64,000 nt of DNA, from contig CAYUSA010000007.1 of assembly GCA_964447335.1 (NCBI GenBank), forward strand, positions 10,733-74,732, written 5' to 3'. How positions within the stretch are numbered: position 1 is the stretch's first letter; each line of letters opens with the position of its first letter. The translations under genes and the position numbers were made by a program. Shown here one piece after another: positions 33,442 to 42,410 of this stretch. The notes under the pieces were generated by a model. The model had not been told where the DNA came from. It worked only from the letters and a program-made list of their open reading frames with translations, and ran no database searches. This stretch comes from HRBIN12 sp964447335. Lineage in GTDB: Bacteria; Actinomycetota; UBA4738; HRBIN12.

Positions 33442-35802
33442 TCAGCGCTCCACGTTCGCCGGCACGGTCTCGGCCTCGGTGACGAGGACCGGCTCTTGCC
33501 CCGGCTCATGGCCCTCGACGTCGACCTTCGGCAACCACTCGAGCCACCTCGGCAGGTACCAGTTCCGGTCGCCGAGGAGCTTCATGCTGGCCGGCACGAG
33601 GATCGACCGGACGATGGTGGCGTCCATCAACACGGCGATCGCGAGGCCGAAGCCCATCTGCTCGAGCAACGTCAGCCGCCCCATCGCGAAGCCGCTGAAC
33701 ACGGCGACCATGATCACGGCCGCGCCGGTGATGATGCCTCCGGTCGTGCGAAGCCCGTAGGCCACGGACTCCGCGTTGTCGCCGGTCCTGTCGTAGCGTT
33801 CCCGGATCCGTGAGAGCAGGAACACGTGGTAGTCCATCGACAGGCCGAACAGGATCGAGAACAGGAACAGCGGAAGCCACGCCTCGATGGCGGATACGCG
33901 CTGGAACCCCGAGATGTCGGCGACGAACCTGCCGACCGAGTTCATCGAGCGCTCGATCCAACTCCCGTTCGGGTCTCCCTGCTGGAAGACCAGGACGATC
34001 AGGCCGTAGGCCGCGCCCACGGACAGCAGGTTCAGGATGATCGCCTTGATCGGCACGACGATCGACCGGAACACGACCGTCAGCAGCATGAACGACAGGC
34101 TCAGCACCAGCACGAAGATCCAGGGCGTGTACCGGTCCGAGACGTCGAAGAAGTCCTTCACGAACGCGGTCTCGCCGCCGACGAGCACCTCGGCTCCGGT
34201 CGACCCGAACGCCTCGGGCACGTACTCGGCGCGGAGTCGCTCGATGATCTGCACGGCGTCCTCGCTGGTCGTGTCCACGGCCTCGCCGGCAAGTGGGATG
34301 TTGATCAGCGTGAGCTCGCCGTCAGGGCTCACCTGCGGCGCCTCGGGCGTTCCGAGCAGCGGCTCGTCGGCGACTAGCGCCCCCAGCTGCGAGATGCCCT
34401 GCCGGATCGCGGGATCCTCCGCGCTGCCCAGAACCACGACCTGTGCGGGAGAGTCCAGGCCGGTCCTCGGGAACAAGGTGATGAGGGCGTTGAAGGCCTG
34501 CTTCGTCGGGATCTCGTCCGGCAAGGAGCTGATGCCCGACATGCCGGACTTGATGCCGCGCCCGGCGTCCTCGGGGTGAGCCTGCAGGAAGAAGGGCAGC
34601 GCGGCCACGATCAGGATGCCGGCCGACAGGACGAGGCTCACGATCGGACGGCGCATGACCCCGCGGGTGATGGTGTCCCAGAAACCGCCCTCACGGCCGT
34701 GCTCCATATCGCGCTTGCGCCCGAAGATGCGGCCTGTGTTGATCCGGTCGCCCAGGAGCCCGAGGAGCGCCGGCAGCAGCGTGAGCGACGCCGCCACCGA
34801 CACCAGGACGACGACGATCGCGCCACCCGCGAGACTCCGGAAGATCGTGGTCGGCACGATCAACATGCCGGCGAGCGCGAGGACCACCGTCATGCCGCTG
34901 AAGAACACGGCGCGGTTGGCCGTCGCTCCGGAGGCGCCGATCGCGTCGAGCCTGTCCCGGCCCCGGGCGCGCTCCTCCCGGTAGCGGGAGACGATGAAGA
35001 GCGAGTAGTCGATACCGACCGCCAGACCCATCATCGAGATCATGTTGGGCGCGAAGAAGCTGAACCGCCAGAGCTGACCGATCAGCGCCACGATGCCGAG
35101 CGTCACGACGATGGCGAAGATCCCCATCACGATCGGGGTCACACCGGCGACGATCGCGCCGAACACGATCACCAGCACGATCAGGGCAACGATCACGCCG
35201 ATCGACTCGCCGAAGCGCAGGTCCTCCTCCGAGACCTTCTTGAAGTCCTCGGTCGACGTCGCCTGGCCGAGGACGTAGGCCTCGAACCCCTCGCCGCTCG
35301 CGCCCTCGCGGATCTTCTCCAGGTCCGCGACGTGCTCGGCGGCGGTGTCGACGTCGCCCGCCATCACCACCGTGAACAGAACCGCGTTCCCCTCCTGCGA
35401 CGGGAAGGGCCCGAGCGCGGAAAGGAGCGGGTCGGCCGCCGTCTCCGGCGCCGGCGGGAACCGCGGCGGGACCGCCTCGACGGCCCCAGGCCCCAGCGCG
35501 GCGATGTCCTGGAGGACGCGGTTCACGCGCTCGAGGAAGGCCGGGTCCTGCACGGACCCGCTCTCCGACGCGAGTATGAAGGTCTCGGTGGCCCGGTCCG
35601 GTCCCGTGAGCTTCTCCTGGAGGATCAGGTCGGCGCGCTTGGCCTCGGGCGTGTTGGTGAAGTTGAAGTCGGTCGTCAGCGCCGGGCCCAGGAGCGCGCC
35701 CGCGGCCATCCCTCCCGACACGAGCACTGCGAGCCAGATCACGATCGTCCGCCAGGGGTGGCGACTGCTCGCGCGAGCGAGCGACTCGGGGTTCAGCTTC
35801 AT
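33442..35802 (-). CDS. MMPL family RND-type transporter
   Basis: 786 aa with about twelve helices in two halves, each preceded by a large extracytoplasmic loop. Typical MMPL segments are GLAVGIDYSLFIVSRYREERARGRD and GLSMDYHVFLLSRIRERYDRTGDNAESVAYG, which hold the Asp-Tyr pairs linked to proton coupling. It likely exports a lipid or hydrophobic toxicant. AAGGAG precedes the ATG at 35802. It diverges from a TetR regulator across nested palindromes, a standard repressor-pump arrangement. Confidence 0.9.
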   Translation of the reverse strand: MKLNPESLARASSRHPWRTIVIWLAVLVSGGMAAGALLGPALTTDFNFTNTPEAKRADLILQEKLTGPDRATETFILASESGSVQDPAFLERVNRVLQDIAALGPGAVEAVPPRFPPAPETAADPLLSALGPFPSQEGNAVLFTVVMAGDVDTAAEHVADLEKIREGASGEGFEAYVLGQATSTEDFKKVSEEDLRFGESIGVIVALIVLVIVFGAIVAGVTPIVMGIFAIVVTLGIVALIGQLWRFSFFAPNMISMMGLAVGIDYSLFIVSRYREERARGRDRLDAIGASGATANRAVFFSGMTVVLALAGMLIVPTTIFRSLAGGAIVVVLVSVAASLTLLPALLGLLGDRINTGRIFGRKRDMEHGREGGFWDTITRGVMRRPIVSLVLSAGILIVAALPFFLQAHPEDAGRGIKSGMSGISSLPDEIPTKQAFNALITLFPRTGLDSPAQVVVLGSAEDPAIRQGISQLGALVADEPLLGTPEAPQVSPDGELTLINIPLAGEAVDTTSEDAVQIIERLRAEYVPEAFGSTGAEVLVGGETAFVKDFFDVSDRYTPWIFVLVLSLSFMLLTVVFRSIVVPIKAIILNLLSVGAAYGLIVLVFQQGDPNGSWIERSMNSVGRFVADISGFQRVSAIEAWLPLFLFSILFGLSMDYHVFLLSRIRERYDRTGDNAESVAYGLRTTGGIITGAAVIMVAVFSGFAMGRLTLLEQMGFGLAIAVLMDATIVRSILVPASMKLLGDRNWYLPRWLEWLPKVDVEGHEPGQEPVLVTEAETVPANVER

Positions 35803-35853
35803 AGGTCTCTCTCCTTCTCGGGACCCCGCATCGCCGGGAGACGACGCACGGTC

Positions 35854-35892
35854 TATGCTTACACCGTACGCAGCATAGGTGTACGCTGTAAG
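35854..35892. promoter_or_regulatory. Nested palindromes between the MMPL and TetR genes
   Basis: Two interleaved inverted repeats. TATGCT (35854-35859) pairs with AGCATA (35872-35877). CTTACACCGTACG (35858-35870) pairs with TGTACGCTGTAAG (35880-35892), 11 of 13 positions. The block is AT-richer than its surroundings and lies 27 bp before the TetR start and 52 bp before the MMPL start, so it can control both divergent promoters. Confidence 0.6.
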
Positions 35893-35918
35893 GTGTCAAC
35901 AGGAGGGGACGGATCGGT

Positions 35919-36617
35919 ATGCCCGGCAAGACCAGGATGACAGAGAAGGATGGCGGCGCGGGTGTGAGCGCCCGCCGCGAGCCCCTCACACGTGGACGGA
36001 TCCTCGAGGCTGCGCTCCGGATCATGGACGAGGAGGGACTGGAGGCCGTCACGATGCGCCGCGTCGGGCGCGAGCTCGGCGTCGAGGCCATGTCGCTGTA
36101 CAACCACGTCGCCGACAAGGACGACATCCTGAACGGCGTCACCGAGAAGGTGATGTCCGAGTTCGAGTTCCCCGAGGAGACCGGCGACTGGCGCGAGGAC
36201 GCCCGCGGCGCAGCGCACGCATGGCGCAGACTCCTCAAGAAGCACCCGAACGTGATGATCCTGCTCTCGGAGCGACGGTCTCCGATCTCGGCCGAGGAGG
36301 CCCTGCGCCCGACCGAGCACGCGCTCGCGATCCTGCAGCGCGTCGGCCTGTCTGCCGAGGAGACGGTTCGCGCCTTCCGAGCCTTCGGCGGCTACATCCA
36401 GGGATTCGTGCTGATGGAGATCGCGAACATGTTCGGACCCGGTGAGGCCGAGGCACCGGAACGACCCAGCGCAGATTGGGTGTCGGAGCTCCCCCAGAGC
36501 CTGTTCCCGACGCTGATCGCGCACGCGCCCTACCTGTTGCACTGCAACCCGGAAGCCGACTTCGACTTCGGGCTCGAGCTCATGATCCGCGGGCTCGAGC
36601 CGCGGACCGCTCACTAG
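35919..36617 (+). CDS. TetR family regulator of the MMPL transporter
   Basis: 232 aa. The DNA-binding domain lies at about residues 22-70 (TRGRILEAALRIMDEEGLEAVTMRRVGRELGVEAMSLYNHVADKDDIL), with the SLYNHV recognition-helix end typical of the tetracycline-repressor-C subfamily. AGGAGG lies upstream. It diverges from the MMPL pump and probably represses it until a pump substrate binds the C-terminal domain. The stop overlaps the kbl stop in CTAG 36614-36617. Confidence 0.88.
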   Translation: MPGKTRMTEKDGGAGVSARREPLTRGRILEAALRIMDEEGLEAVTMRRVGRELGVEAMSLYNHVADKDDILNGVTEKVMSEFEFPEETGDWREDARGAAHAWRRLLKKHPNVMILLSERRSPISAEEALRPTEHALAILQRVGLSAEETVRAFRAFGGYIQGFVLMEIANMFGPGEAEAPERPSADWVSELPQSLFPTLIAHAPYLLHCNPEADFDFGLELMIRGLEPRTAH

Positions 36618-37792
36618 CGCAGGCCGAGCTCCGAGCCGACGCGCGCGAACACGTCCAGGGCCTCGGTCAGATCCTCCTGCGTGTGCTCGGCCGTCACGAT
36701 GGTGCGGACGCGCGCCTCCCCCTTGGCGACGGTCGGGAACACGATCGCCGGGCAGAACACGCCCTCCTCGAACAGTCGCCGCGCGAACGCCTGCGTCTTC
36801 TCCTCGTCGCCGGTGATGGCCGGGGTGATCGGCGTCTCGCTCATGCCGGTGTCGAACCCGAGCTCCTGCAGGCCGGCCTTGAAGGAACGGGTGTTGGCCC
36901 ACAAGCGCTCGAGCCGCTCGGGCTCGTCGCGGATGATGTCGAGCGCCTCGAGGCACGCGGCGGTCACCGCCGGCGGCGTGCTCGTCGAGAACAGGTACGG
37001 CCGGCCGCGGTTCACGAGCCACTCGATCAGGTGGTGCGGCCCGGCGATGAACCCTCCGAGCACGCCGATCGCCTTCGACAGCGTGCCGACCTGCACGTCG
37101 ACCCGACCGTGCAGGTCGAAGTGGTCGACGGTCCCGGCGCCGCCCGTCCCGAGCACCCCCGAGGCGTGCGCGTCGTCCAGCATCATGATCGCGCCGTGCT
37201 TCTCGGCGACCTCGACGAGGGCGGGCAGCGGCGCGATATCGCCGTCCATCGAGAACACGCCGTCGGTGACCAGCAGTTGACGCCTGCCCGGTCGTGCGGT
37301 CTCGGCGAGGAGGGCATCGGCGTGCTCGGCGTCCTTGTGCTCGAAGACCCTGATCTCGGCGCGCGACAGCCGGGCGCCGTCGATGATCGAGGCGTGGTTC
37401 AGCCGGTCCGAGACGATCACGTCCTGCTTGTCGAGGATCGCGGCCACCGTCCCCGCGTTCGCCGTGAAGCCCGACTGGAACATCAGCGCATGTTCGGCGT
37501 GCTTGAAGTCGGCGAAGCGGCGCTCGAGCTCCAGGTGCACCGACATCGTCCCGGCGATCGTCCGGACGGCGGCGCTGCCGGCGCCGAGCTCGCGCGCGGC
37601 CCGTGCCGCGGCCTCGTTCATCCGTGGGTGGCTCGCGAGACCCAGGTAGTTGTTCGATGCGAGGTTGATCACGTCGCGCCCATCGAACCGCGCGCGAGCG
37701 CCGGTCGGCCCCTCGAGCGTGCGCGGGTGGAGCGCGAGACCCTGCTGCTCGAGCTCCTGCAGCCTGTCCTTCAGGTACTCGAGCGCGCCCAT
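36614..37792 (-). CDS. kbl: 2-amino-3-ketobutyrate coenzyme A ligase
   Basis: 392 aa PLP enzyme of the alpha-oxoamine synthase family. Motifs include NLASNNYLGLASHPRMNEAA, MLDDAHASGVLGTGGAGT and VQVGTLSKAIGVLGGF, where the SK lysine binds PLP. With threonine dehydrogenase (38328-39389) it would split 2-amino-3-oxobutyrate into glycine and acetyl-CoA. I use the ATG at 37792 (TTG 37795 also possible). TAGCGT 9 nt upstream and no ribosome-binding site suggest a leaderless message. Length and motif order are canonical. Confidence 0.88.
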   Translation of the reverse strand: MGALEYLKDRLQELEQQGLALHPRTLEGPTGARARFDGRDVINLASNNYLGLASHPRMNEAAARAARELGAGSAAVRTIAGTMSVHLELERRFADFKHAEHALMFQSGFTANAGTVAAILDKQDVIVSDRLNHASIIDGARLSRAEIRVFEHKDAEHADALLAETARPGRRQLLVTDGVFSMDGDIAPLPALVEVAEKHGAIMMLDDAHASGVLGTGGAGTVDHFDLHGRVDVQVGTLSKAIGVLGGFIAGPHHLIEWLVNRGRPYLFSTSTPPAVTAACLEALDIIRDEPERLERLWANTRSFKAGLQELGFDTGMSETPITPAITGDEEKTQAFARRLFEEGVFCPAIVFPTVAKGEARVRTIVTAEHTQEDLTEALDVFARVGSELGLR

Positions 37793-37801
37793 CAAGCCGG
37801 A

Positions 37802-37824
37802 ACGCTACCGCATCAGGCTAGGCT
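37802..37824. promoter_or_regulatory. Divergent -10 boxes of kbl and the 37851 gene
   Basis: Minus strand TAGCGT (37807-37802) lies 9 nt before the kbl ATG. Plus strand TAGGCT (37819-37824) gives a start about 20 nt before the GTG at 37851. The boxes are 11 bp apart, so the two promoters overlap. A seven-codon ATG reading frame (37831-37854) runs into the GTG start and could be an incidental leader peptide. Confidence 0.4.
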
Positions 37825-37850
37825 GTCATCATGGTCCGAACGGAGGGCGC

Positions 37851-38321
37851 GTGACCGGCATCCGGGCCGAGGGATTCCTAGCCGACTCGGTCGTCGCCGC
37901 TGAGGGGAAGCTCTACGTCCAGGGCGCGGGGTGGAACCGGATCGTGGTCGGTGCCTTTCCCGCGCGGCACGACCGGATCGGCATCGCGCTCCTCCTGCGG
38001 GCCGAGCCCACCGCCAGAGGCTCCCACCGGTTCGAGCTGAGGGTGCTCGGCCCCGACGGCCGCGAGCTCCCGTTCGGGGGCTCGGGCGGCGCGGAGATCC
38101 GTCCCAGCGGAGAAGTGACGATCCGCGGTGGGCCGGCGCACGATGCGGAGGAGACGGTGATCCCGCTCGCGATCAACCTGGACGGCATGGTCTTCGAGCA
38201 TCCGGGACCCTACCGGTTCGTCCTGTCGGTGGACGGCGAAGACCGGCTGACCCTCCGGTTCGGCGTACAGCTACGCGCCGGGGAGACACCGCCGGTGAGC
38301 GGCGGCGGCGGCTACCTCTGA
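37851..38321 (+). CDS. Hypothetical beta-rich protein (DUF6941-like)
   Basis: 156 aa from a GTG with CGGAGGGC upstream; the longer frame before it is antisense to kbl. The opening GFLADSVVAAEGKLYVQGAGWNRIVVGAFPARHDRIGIALLL and the closing GPYRFVLSVDGEDRLTLRFGVQ suggest a compact beta-sandwich. Similar proteins labelled DUF6941 are known to me, but this link is tentative. No signal peptide. It sits between kbl and tdh and converges with tdh across 6 bp, so a role in threonine breakdown cannot be inferred from operon structure. Confidence 0.6.
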   Translation: MTGIRAEGFLADSVVAAEGKLYVQGAGWNRIVVGAFPARHDRIGIALLLRAEPTARGSHRFELRVLGPDGRELPFGGSGGAEIRPSGEVTIRGGPAHDAEETVIPLAINLDGMVFEHPGPYRFVLSVDGEDRLTLRFGVQLRAGETPPVSGGGGYL

Positions 38322-38327
38322 CCCTGC

Positions 38328-39389
38328 TCAGCCGGCCGGGAACACGATCACCTTCGCCGCGTGCCCCGAGGCAGCCGTGGCGAAGGCCTGGTCGAACTCA
38401 TCCAGCTTGAACCGGTGCGTGATGACCGGCGTGACGTCCACCCGACCGGTCGAGAGCAGCGTCGTCGTCTGTTGCCACGTCCGGAACATCTCGCGCCCCG
38501 TGATGCCGAGGATCCGCGCCTCCTTGAAGATGACCTGATCGTTCAGGTCGAGCGTGACGGGGCCATCCGGCAGTCCGAGGAGCGACATCCGCCCGCCCCG
38601 CGCGAGCATCCGCGTGCCCTGATCGATCGCCCGCGCGTTGCCCGACATCTCGAGCACGACCTCGGCACCGACGCCGCCGGTCTCACGCAGGACGACCTCG
38701 ACGGGGTCCTCGACCTTCGGGTCCACCAAGAGGTCGGCGCCCATCGTCCCCGCGAGCGCGCGTCGCTCGTCGTTCGGCTCGATCGCGAACACCTTCCACG
38801 CACCGAGCGCCCGCGCGATGCCGACGGAGAACAGCCCGATCGGACCGCACCCGATCACCGCCACCGGGTTCGTGAGAAGGTCCTCGCCGCCCTCGGTGCC
38901 GAACGCGGCGTGCACCGCGTTCCCGAAGGGCTCCATGATCGAGGCCACGTCCGGGTGGATGCCCTCCCCCACGATCCAGGCGTTCTCGGCCGGGATGACC
39001 ACGTACTCGGCGAACGCTCCGTCCGTGTCCACGCCCAGGATCCGCAGGTTCTGGCAGATGTGAGCCCGACCGGTGCGACAGGTGGCGCAGTGGCCGCAGG
39101 CGATGTGGGTCTCGGCCGCGACGAACGCGCCGGGCTTCACGTGGTGGACCTCGGAGCCGACGGCTTCGACGGTGCCGGCGACCTCGTGGCCGAACGTCAT
39201 GGGGATGCGCGGGATCCGGCTCTCGGCCCACTCGTTCCAGTCGTGGATGTGCAGGTCGGTGCCGCAGATCGATGCGGCATGGACGCGGATGAGGACCTCG
39301 TCCTCGCCGGGTGAGGGGATGGGTATCTCGGTGAGCTCGGCCCCAGGGCCGGCGTGGGTCTTGCGGAGCGCCCGCATGGTCCCGCCCAT
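38328..39389 (-). CDS. tdh: L-threonine 3-dehydrogenase, zinc-dependent
   Basis: 353 aa MDR dehydrogenase. ICGTDLHIHDWNEWAESRIP is the characteristic Tdh substrate region. GHEVAGTV supplies the catalytic-zinc His/Glu, and CGHCATCRTGRAHIC is the four-cysteine structural zinc site. IMEPFGNAVHAAF and VIGCGPIGLFSVG (NAD-binding) follow. The adjacent kbl completes the threonine-to-glycine pathway. TAGGCT lies 7 nt before the ATG at 39389, suggesting a leaderless start; ATG 39377 is an alternative. Confidence 0.88.
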   Translation of the reverse strand: MGGTMRALRKTHAGPGAELTEIPIPSPGEDEVLIRVHAASICGTDLHIHDWNEWAESRIPRIPMTFGHEVAGTVEAVGSEVHHVKPGAFVAAETHIACGHCATCRTGRAHICQNLRILGVDTDGAFAEYVVIPAENAWIVGEGIHPDVASIMEPFGNAVHAAFGTEGGEDLLTNPVAVIGCGPIGLFSVGIARALGAWKVFAIEPNDERRALAGTMGADLLVDPKVEDPVEVVLRETGGVGAEVVLEMSGNARAIDQGTRMLARGGRMSLLGLPDGPVTLDLNDQVIFKEARILGITGREMFRTWQQTTTLLSTGRVDVTPVITHRFKLDEFDQAFATAASGHAAKVIVFPAG

Positions 39390-39396
39390 CTTGGGC

Positions 39397-39402
39397 AGCC
39401 TA
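39397..39402 (-). promoter_or_regulatory. -10 box of tdh
   Basis: Minus-strand TAGGCT ending 7 nt before the tdh ATG at 39389; identical to the hexamer before 24350 and 50755. Confidence 0.4.
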
Positions 39403-39514
39403 CCCGACGGCGCCAGGTGCCGGACCCACGTCCCGTGACTCGGAACCTGCGGGTCGAGCGGTCCCGTCCAAGCGGCGGCGATGCGAGGATGACCTCAACG
39501 AACGGAGGCCCACG

Positions 39515-40375
39515 ATGACGCACATCCGGATGCTCGCGGCGGTGAGCGTGCTCGCACTGGCACTGTCCGCGTGCGGCGCGCTGAACGACGACGGGAGCGG
39601 CGGCAGCGGGGGGACCATCGACCACTCGACCGGTGCCGGCGACCTCGTCCTGCGATGGGAGTACACGGGCGGCTTCATCCCCTACGAGTACTCGCTGAAG
39701 CGGGTCCCCAGCTGGTCGCTGTTCGGCGACGGCAGCGTGATCGTCGAGGGTCCGCAGATCGAGATCTACCCGGGCCCCGCGATGCCGAACCTGCTCGTCA
39801 CCCGTCTCTCCGAGGACGGCGTGCAGGCGATCCTCGCGGCGGCCAAGGACGCCGGCCTCATGGACGGGGACCACGCGTACGACTACCCGTGTATCACCGA
39901 CGTGCCGACGACCGTCTTCACGACCAACGCAGACGGGCGGACGAGCGTCGTGTCGGCGTACGCGCTCGGCGACGCGACCGCCGGCAGTTGCCCGAACGTC
40001 GATGATGCGAGCCGCAAGCTCCTGTACGACTTCCAGACCAAGCTCGGCGACCTCGCGAGCTGGCTGCCCGAGGGCTCGATCGGTACCGAGGCCGCGTACA
40101 CCCCCTCCGAGGTTCGCATCTACGTCCTGCCCTATCAGGCGGACCCGGAGCTCCCGCAGCAGGCGATCGAGTGGCCCCTCGCGACGGGACTGAAGTCGTT
40201 CGGGGAGAGCACGCCCGGAGCGCTGGACGGCCGCTGTGGCACCGTCAGCGGCGCCGACCTCGACGCCCTCCGAGCCGATCTCCAGGCGGCCAACGAGCTC
40301 ACGCCGTGGTCGAGCGCGGGTACCGAGTACCGGCTGCTCCTGCGTCCGCTCCTGCCGGACGAGCACGGCTGCTGA
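39515..40375 (+). CDS. Hypothetical lipoprotein
   Basis: 286 aa. Signal peptide and lipobox LALALSAC (Cys20) place it on the membrane surface. A low-complexity Gly/Ser linker (DDGSGGSGG) precedes a globular domain with no motif I recognise. Cysteines at about 129, 155 and later positions could form disulfides. The ribosome-binding site is ACGGAGG. It is 76 bp upstream of a second lipoprotein gene, possibly co-transcribed. Confidence 0.7.
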   Translation: MTHIRMLAAVSVLALALSACGALNDDGSGGSGGTIDHSTGAGDLVLRWEYTGGFIPYEYSLKRVPSWSLFGDGSVIVEGPQIEIYPGPAMPNLLVTRLSEDGVQAILAAAKDAGLMDGDHAYDYPCITDVPTTVFTTNADGRTSVVSAYALGDATAGSCPNVDDASRKLLYDFQTKLGDLASWLPEGSIGTEAAYTPSEVRIYVLPYQADPELPQQAIEWPLATGLKSFGESTPGALDGRCGTVSGADLDALRADLQAANELTPWSSAGTEYRLLLRPLLPDEHGC

Positions 40376-40450
40376 TCCCTCGGTGGGGCTTCCCCTCAGC
40401 GGAGGCCCGGCCGATGCTCCGCCCCATGTTCCACGAGGGGAGGGGGACGC

Positions 40451-40927
40451 ATGGGAGGGCATGTACGGATGCGGTGGATGGTTCCAGCCGCGGCCGTCGC
40501 GCTCGCGCTCGTCGCGACGGCCTGCGGCGGGAGCGAGGAGAGCGGCGGAGACGGGGGCGGCGGTGGGACCACCGTCGCGGTGACGCTCCAGGAGTTCGCC
40601 GTCGCGGCGAACCCGGTGTCGGTCCCGGCCGGTGAGGTCACCTTCGAGGCAACCAACACCGGCCCCGAGGACCAGCACGAGTTGGTGGTGATGAAGACCG
40701 ATCTCGCGCCCGAGGCGCTGCCGACGAACGCCGACGGATCGGTGAACGAGGAGGGCGAGGGCGTCGAGGCGATCGACGAGATCCCGGAGTTCGACGTCGG
40801 CGGGACGCAGAGTCTGGCGCTCGACCTCGACGCCGGGAGCTACGTGCTCATCTGCGACATCTACACCGCCGAGGAGCAGGAGTCGCACTACCAGGAGGGG
40901 ATGCGGCTCAGCTTCACGGTCGAGTAG
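40451..40927 (+). CDS. Cupredoxin-like lipoprotein with complete type I copper site
   Basis: 158 aa. Lipobox ALVATAC (Cys25), a Gly-rich linker (30-39), then a cupredoxin domain. The four classic copper ligands are visible in order: His76 (EDQHELVV), Cys135 (LICDIY), His146 (ESHYQ) and Met151 (QEGM). It probably works as a surface electron carrier or copper chaperone. GGGGAGGGGG precedes the ATG; two further in-frame ATGs at 40469 and 40478 are possible starts. Confidence 0.82.
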   Translation: MGGHVRMRWMVPAAAVALALVATACGGSEESGGDGGGGGTTVAVTLQEFAVAANPVSVPAGEVTFEATNTGPEDQHELVVMKTDLAPEALPTNADGSVNEEGEGVEAIDEIPEFDVGGTQSLALDLDAGSYVLICDIYTAEEQESHYQEGMRLSFTVE

Positions 40928-40945
40928 CCGGCCTCACGGCGAGCC

Positions 40946-40973
40946 GGGGTCGGGACGTGCACGTCCCGGCCCC
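40946..40973. terminator. Loopless 28-bp palindrome, candidate bidirectional terminator
   Basis: GGGG, T, CGGGACGTG (40951-40959) against CACGTCCCG (40960-40968), G, CCCC: a near-perfect palindrome between the convergent cupredoxin and helicase genes. There is no U-tract. A protein-binding site is an alternative reading. Confidence 0.4.
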
Positions 40974-41036
40974 CAGCCGTGTCCGGGATCGTGCCGGCGC
41001 GGTCCCCCGGCGCGACGAGCTCGCGACCGCCGTGGA

Positions 41037-42233
41037 CTAGAACTTGCGGCGTGCGGGCTTGCGCAGCGACGAGCGCCGCCCACCCCGCGCCCCGGAGAAC
41101 ACGACCCGCGGCGGGGCCACCTTCATGCCCTCCACCTGGAACTCGTCGTGGAGATCCAGGCGGGCGGCCATGCGGCCGACATCACCCTGCTGCTCGGCGG
41201 TCACGAGCGTGACCCCCGTGCCGCTGCGGCCCGCGCGGGCCGTCCGGCCGACGCGGTGCACGTAGGCCTTGTCGTCCTCCGGCGGGTCGTAGTTCACGAC
41301 GTGGCTGATGCGCTCGAGATCCAGGCCTCGCGCCGCGACGTCGGTGGCCACGAGCACGTCCACCTTGCCCGTCTCGAAGCGCTGCAGCGCCCGCTGGCGA
41401 GCAGGCTGCGTCATGTCGCCGTGCAGGGCGTCCACACGCAGGCCCTTGGCCTTCAGCTTGTGCACGAGACGATCGGCCCCACGCTTGGTGCGGACGAACA
41501 CGAGCGTGAGCTCACGTTCCTTCGCGAGCAGCTCGACGAGCGCCTCGACCTTGCCCTGCGCCGAAACCGAGATGAACTGGTGGTCGACCTCCTCGACGGT
41601 CCGATGATCGGACTCCACCGTGTGGAGCACGGCCTCGCGCGTGTAGGCCCGGGCGAGATGCCCGACCGCGCCGTCCAGGGTCGCCGAGAAGAACATCGTC
41701 TGGCGCTCCTTCGGCATCCGGCGCACGAGCTTGTCGACCTGCGGCTGGAAGCCCATGTCGAGCATGCGGTCGGCCTCGTCCAGGACGAGGATGCGCACGT
41801 CGCCGAGCTTCACCATCCCACGGGTCGCGAGGTCCTCGAGGCGACCCGGCGTCGCGATGAGCACATCGGCGCGCGCGGCGCCCTTGCCCTGCTCCTTGAC
41901 GCTCGTGCCGCCGTAGGCCACACCCATCTTGAGACCCTTGGCTTTCGCCACGGGGGCGAACTCGTCGGCGACCTGCTGCGCGAGCTCGCGCGTGGGCACG
42001 AGCACCAGCGCGGACGGCGTGGCGCCCCCGCTCGAGACGCGCTCGACGATCGGGATCGCGAACGCGAGGGTCTTGCCCGAGCCCGTCTGGGACTTCGCCA
42101 GCACGTCGAGGCCGGCGATCGCGTCCTCCATCACGAGGGACTGGATGGGGAATGGCGCATCGACGCCGCGCTTCTTCAGCGCATCGACCACGGCGCGAGA
42201 AACGCCGAGATCGGAGAATGACCGGGTGGTCAT
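41037..42233 (-). CDS. DEAD-box ATP-dependent RNA helicase (RhlE-like)
   Basis: 398 aa with all core motifs: AKSQTGSGKT (I), PTRELAQQ (Ia), TPGR (Ib), VLDEADRMLDMGF (II), FSATL (III), RGLDLERISHVVNYD and HRVGRTARAGR (VI). A short basic tail (GARGGRRSSLRKPARRKF) could contact RNA. AAGGAG precedes the ATG. It would remodel rRNA or structured mRNA. The 177 bp upstream of it hold its promoter region; I see no convincing -10/-35 there. Confidence 0.92.
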   Translation of the reverse strand: MTTRSFSDLGVSRAVVDALKKRGVDAPFPIQSLVMEDAIAGLDVLAKSQTGSGKTLAFAIPIVERVSSGGATPSALVLVPTRELAQQVADEFAPVAKAKGLKMGVAYGGTSVKEQGKGAARADVLIATPGRLEDLATRGMVKLGDVRILVLDEADRMLDMGFQPQVDKLVRRMPKERQTMFFSATLDGAVGHLARAYTREAVLHTVESDHRTVEEVDHQFISVSAQGKVEALVELLAKERELTLVFVRTKRGADRLVHKLKAKGLRVDALHGDMTQPARQRALQRFETGKVDVLVATDVAARGLDLERISHVVNYDPPEDDKAYVHRVGRTARAGRSGTGVTLVTAEQQGDVGRMAARLDLHDEFQVEGMKVAPPRVVFSGARGGRRSSLRKPARRKF

Positions 42234-42410
42234 GTTCGACTCCTTCTTCTCCGCGACTACATGCCGCGGTCGGTATCGAGGAGGCTCAGCCTGACCCCGA
42301 GACCGCCTGAAGGAGGGAACGAGGGAACGAACCTCACGGAACGGCGACGCCGTCCTTGCGTCACAGGCTACCAGAGGCTCGGCCGGGGGGCGGGGAAGGT
42401 CCGGAGCGAG

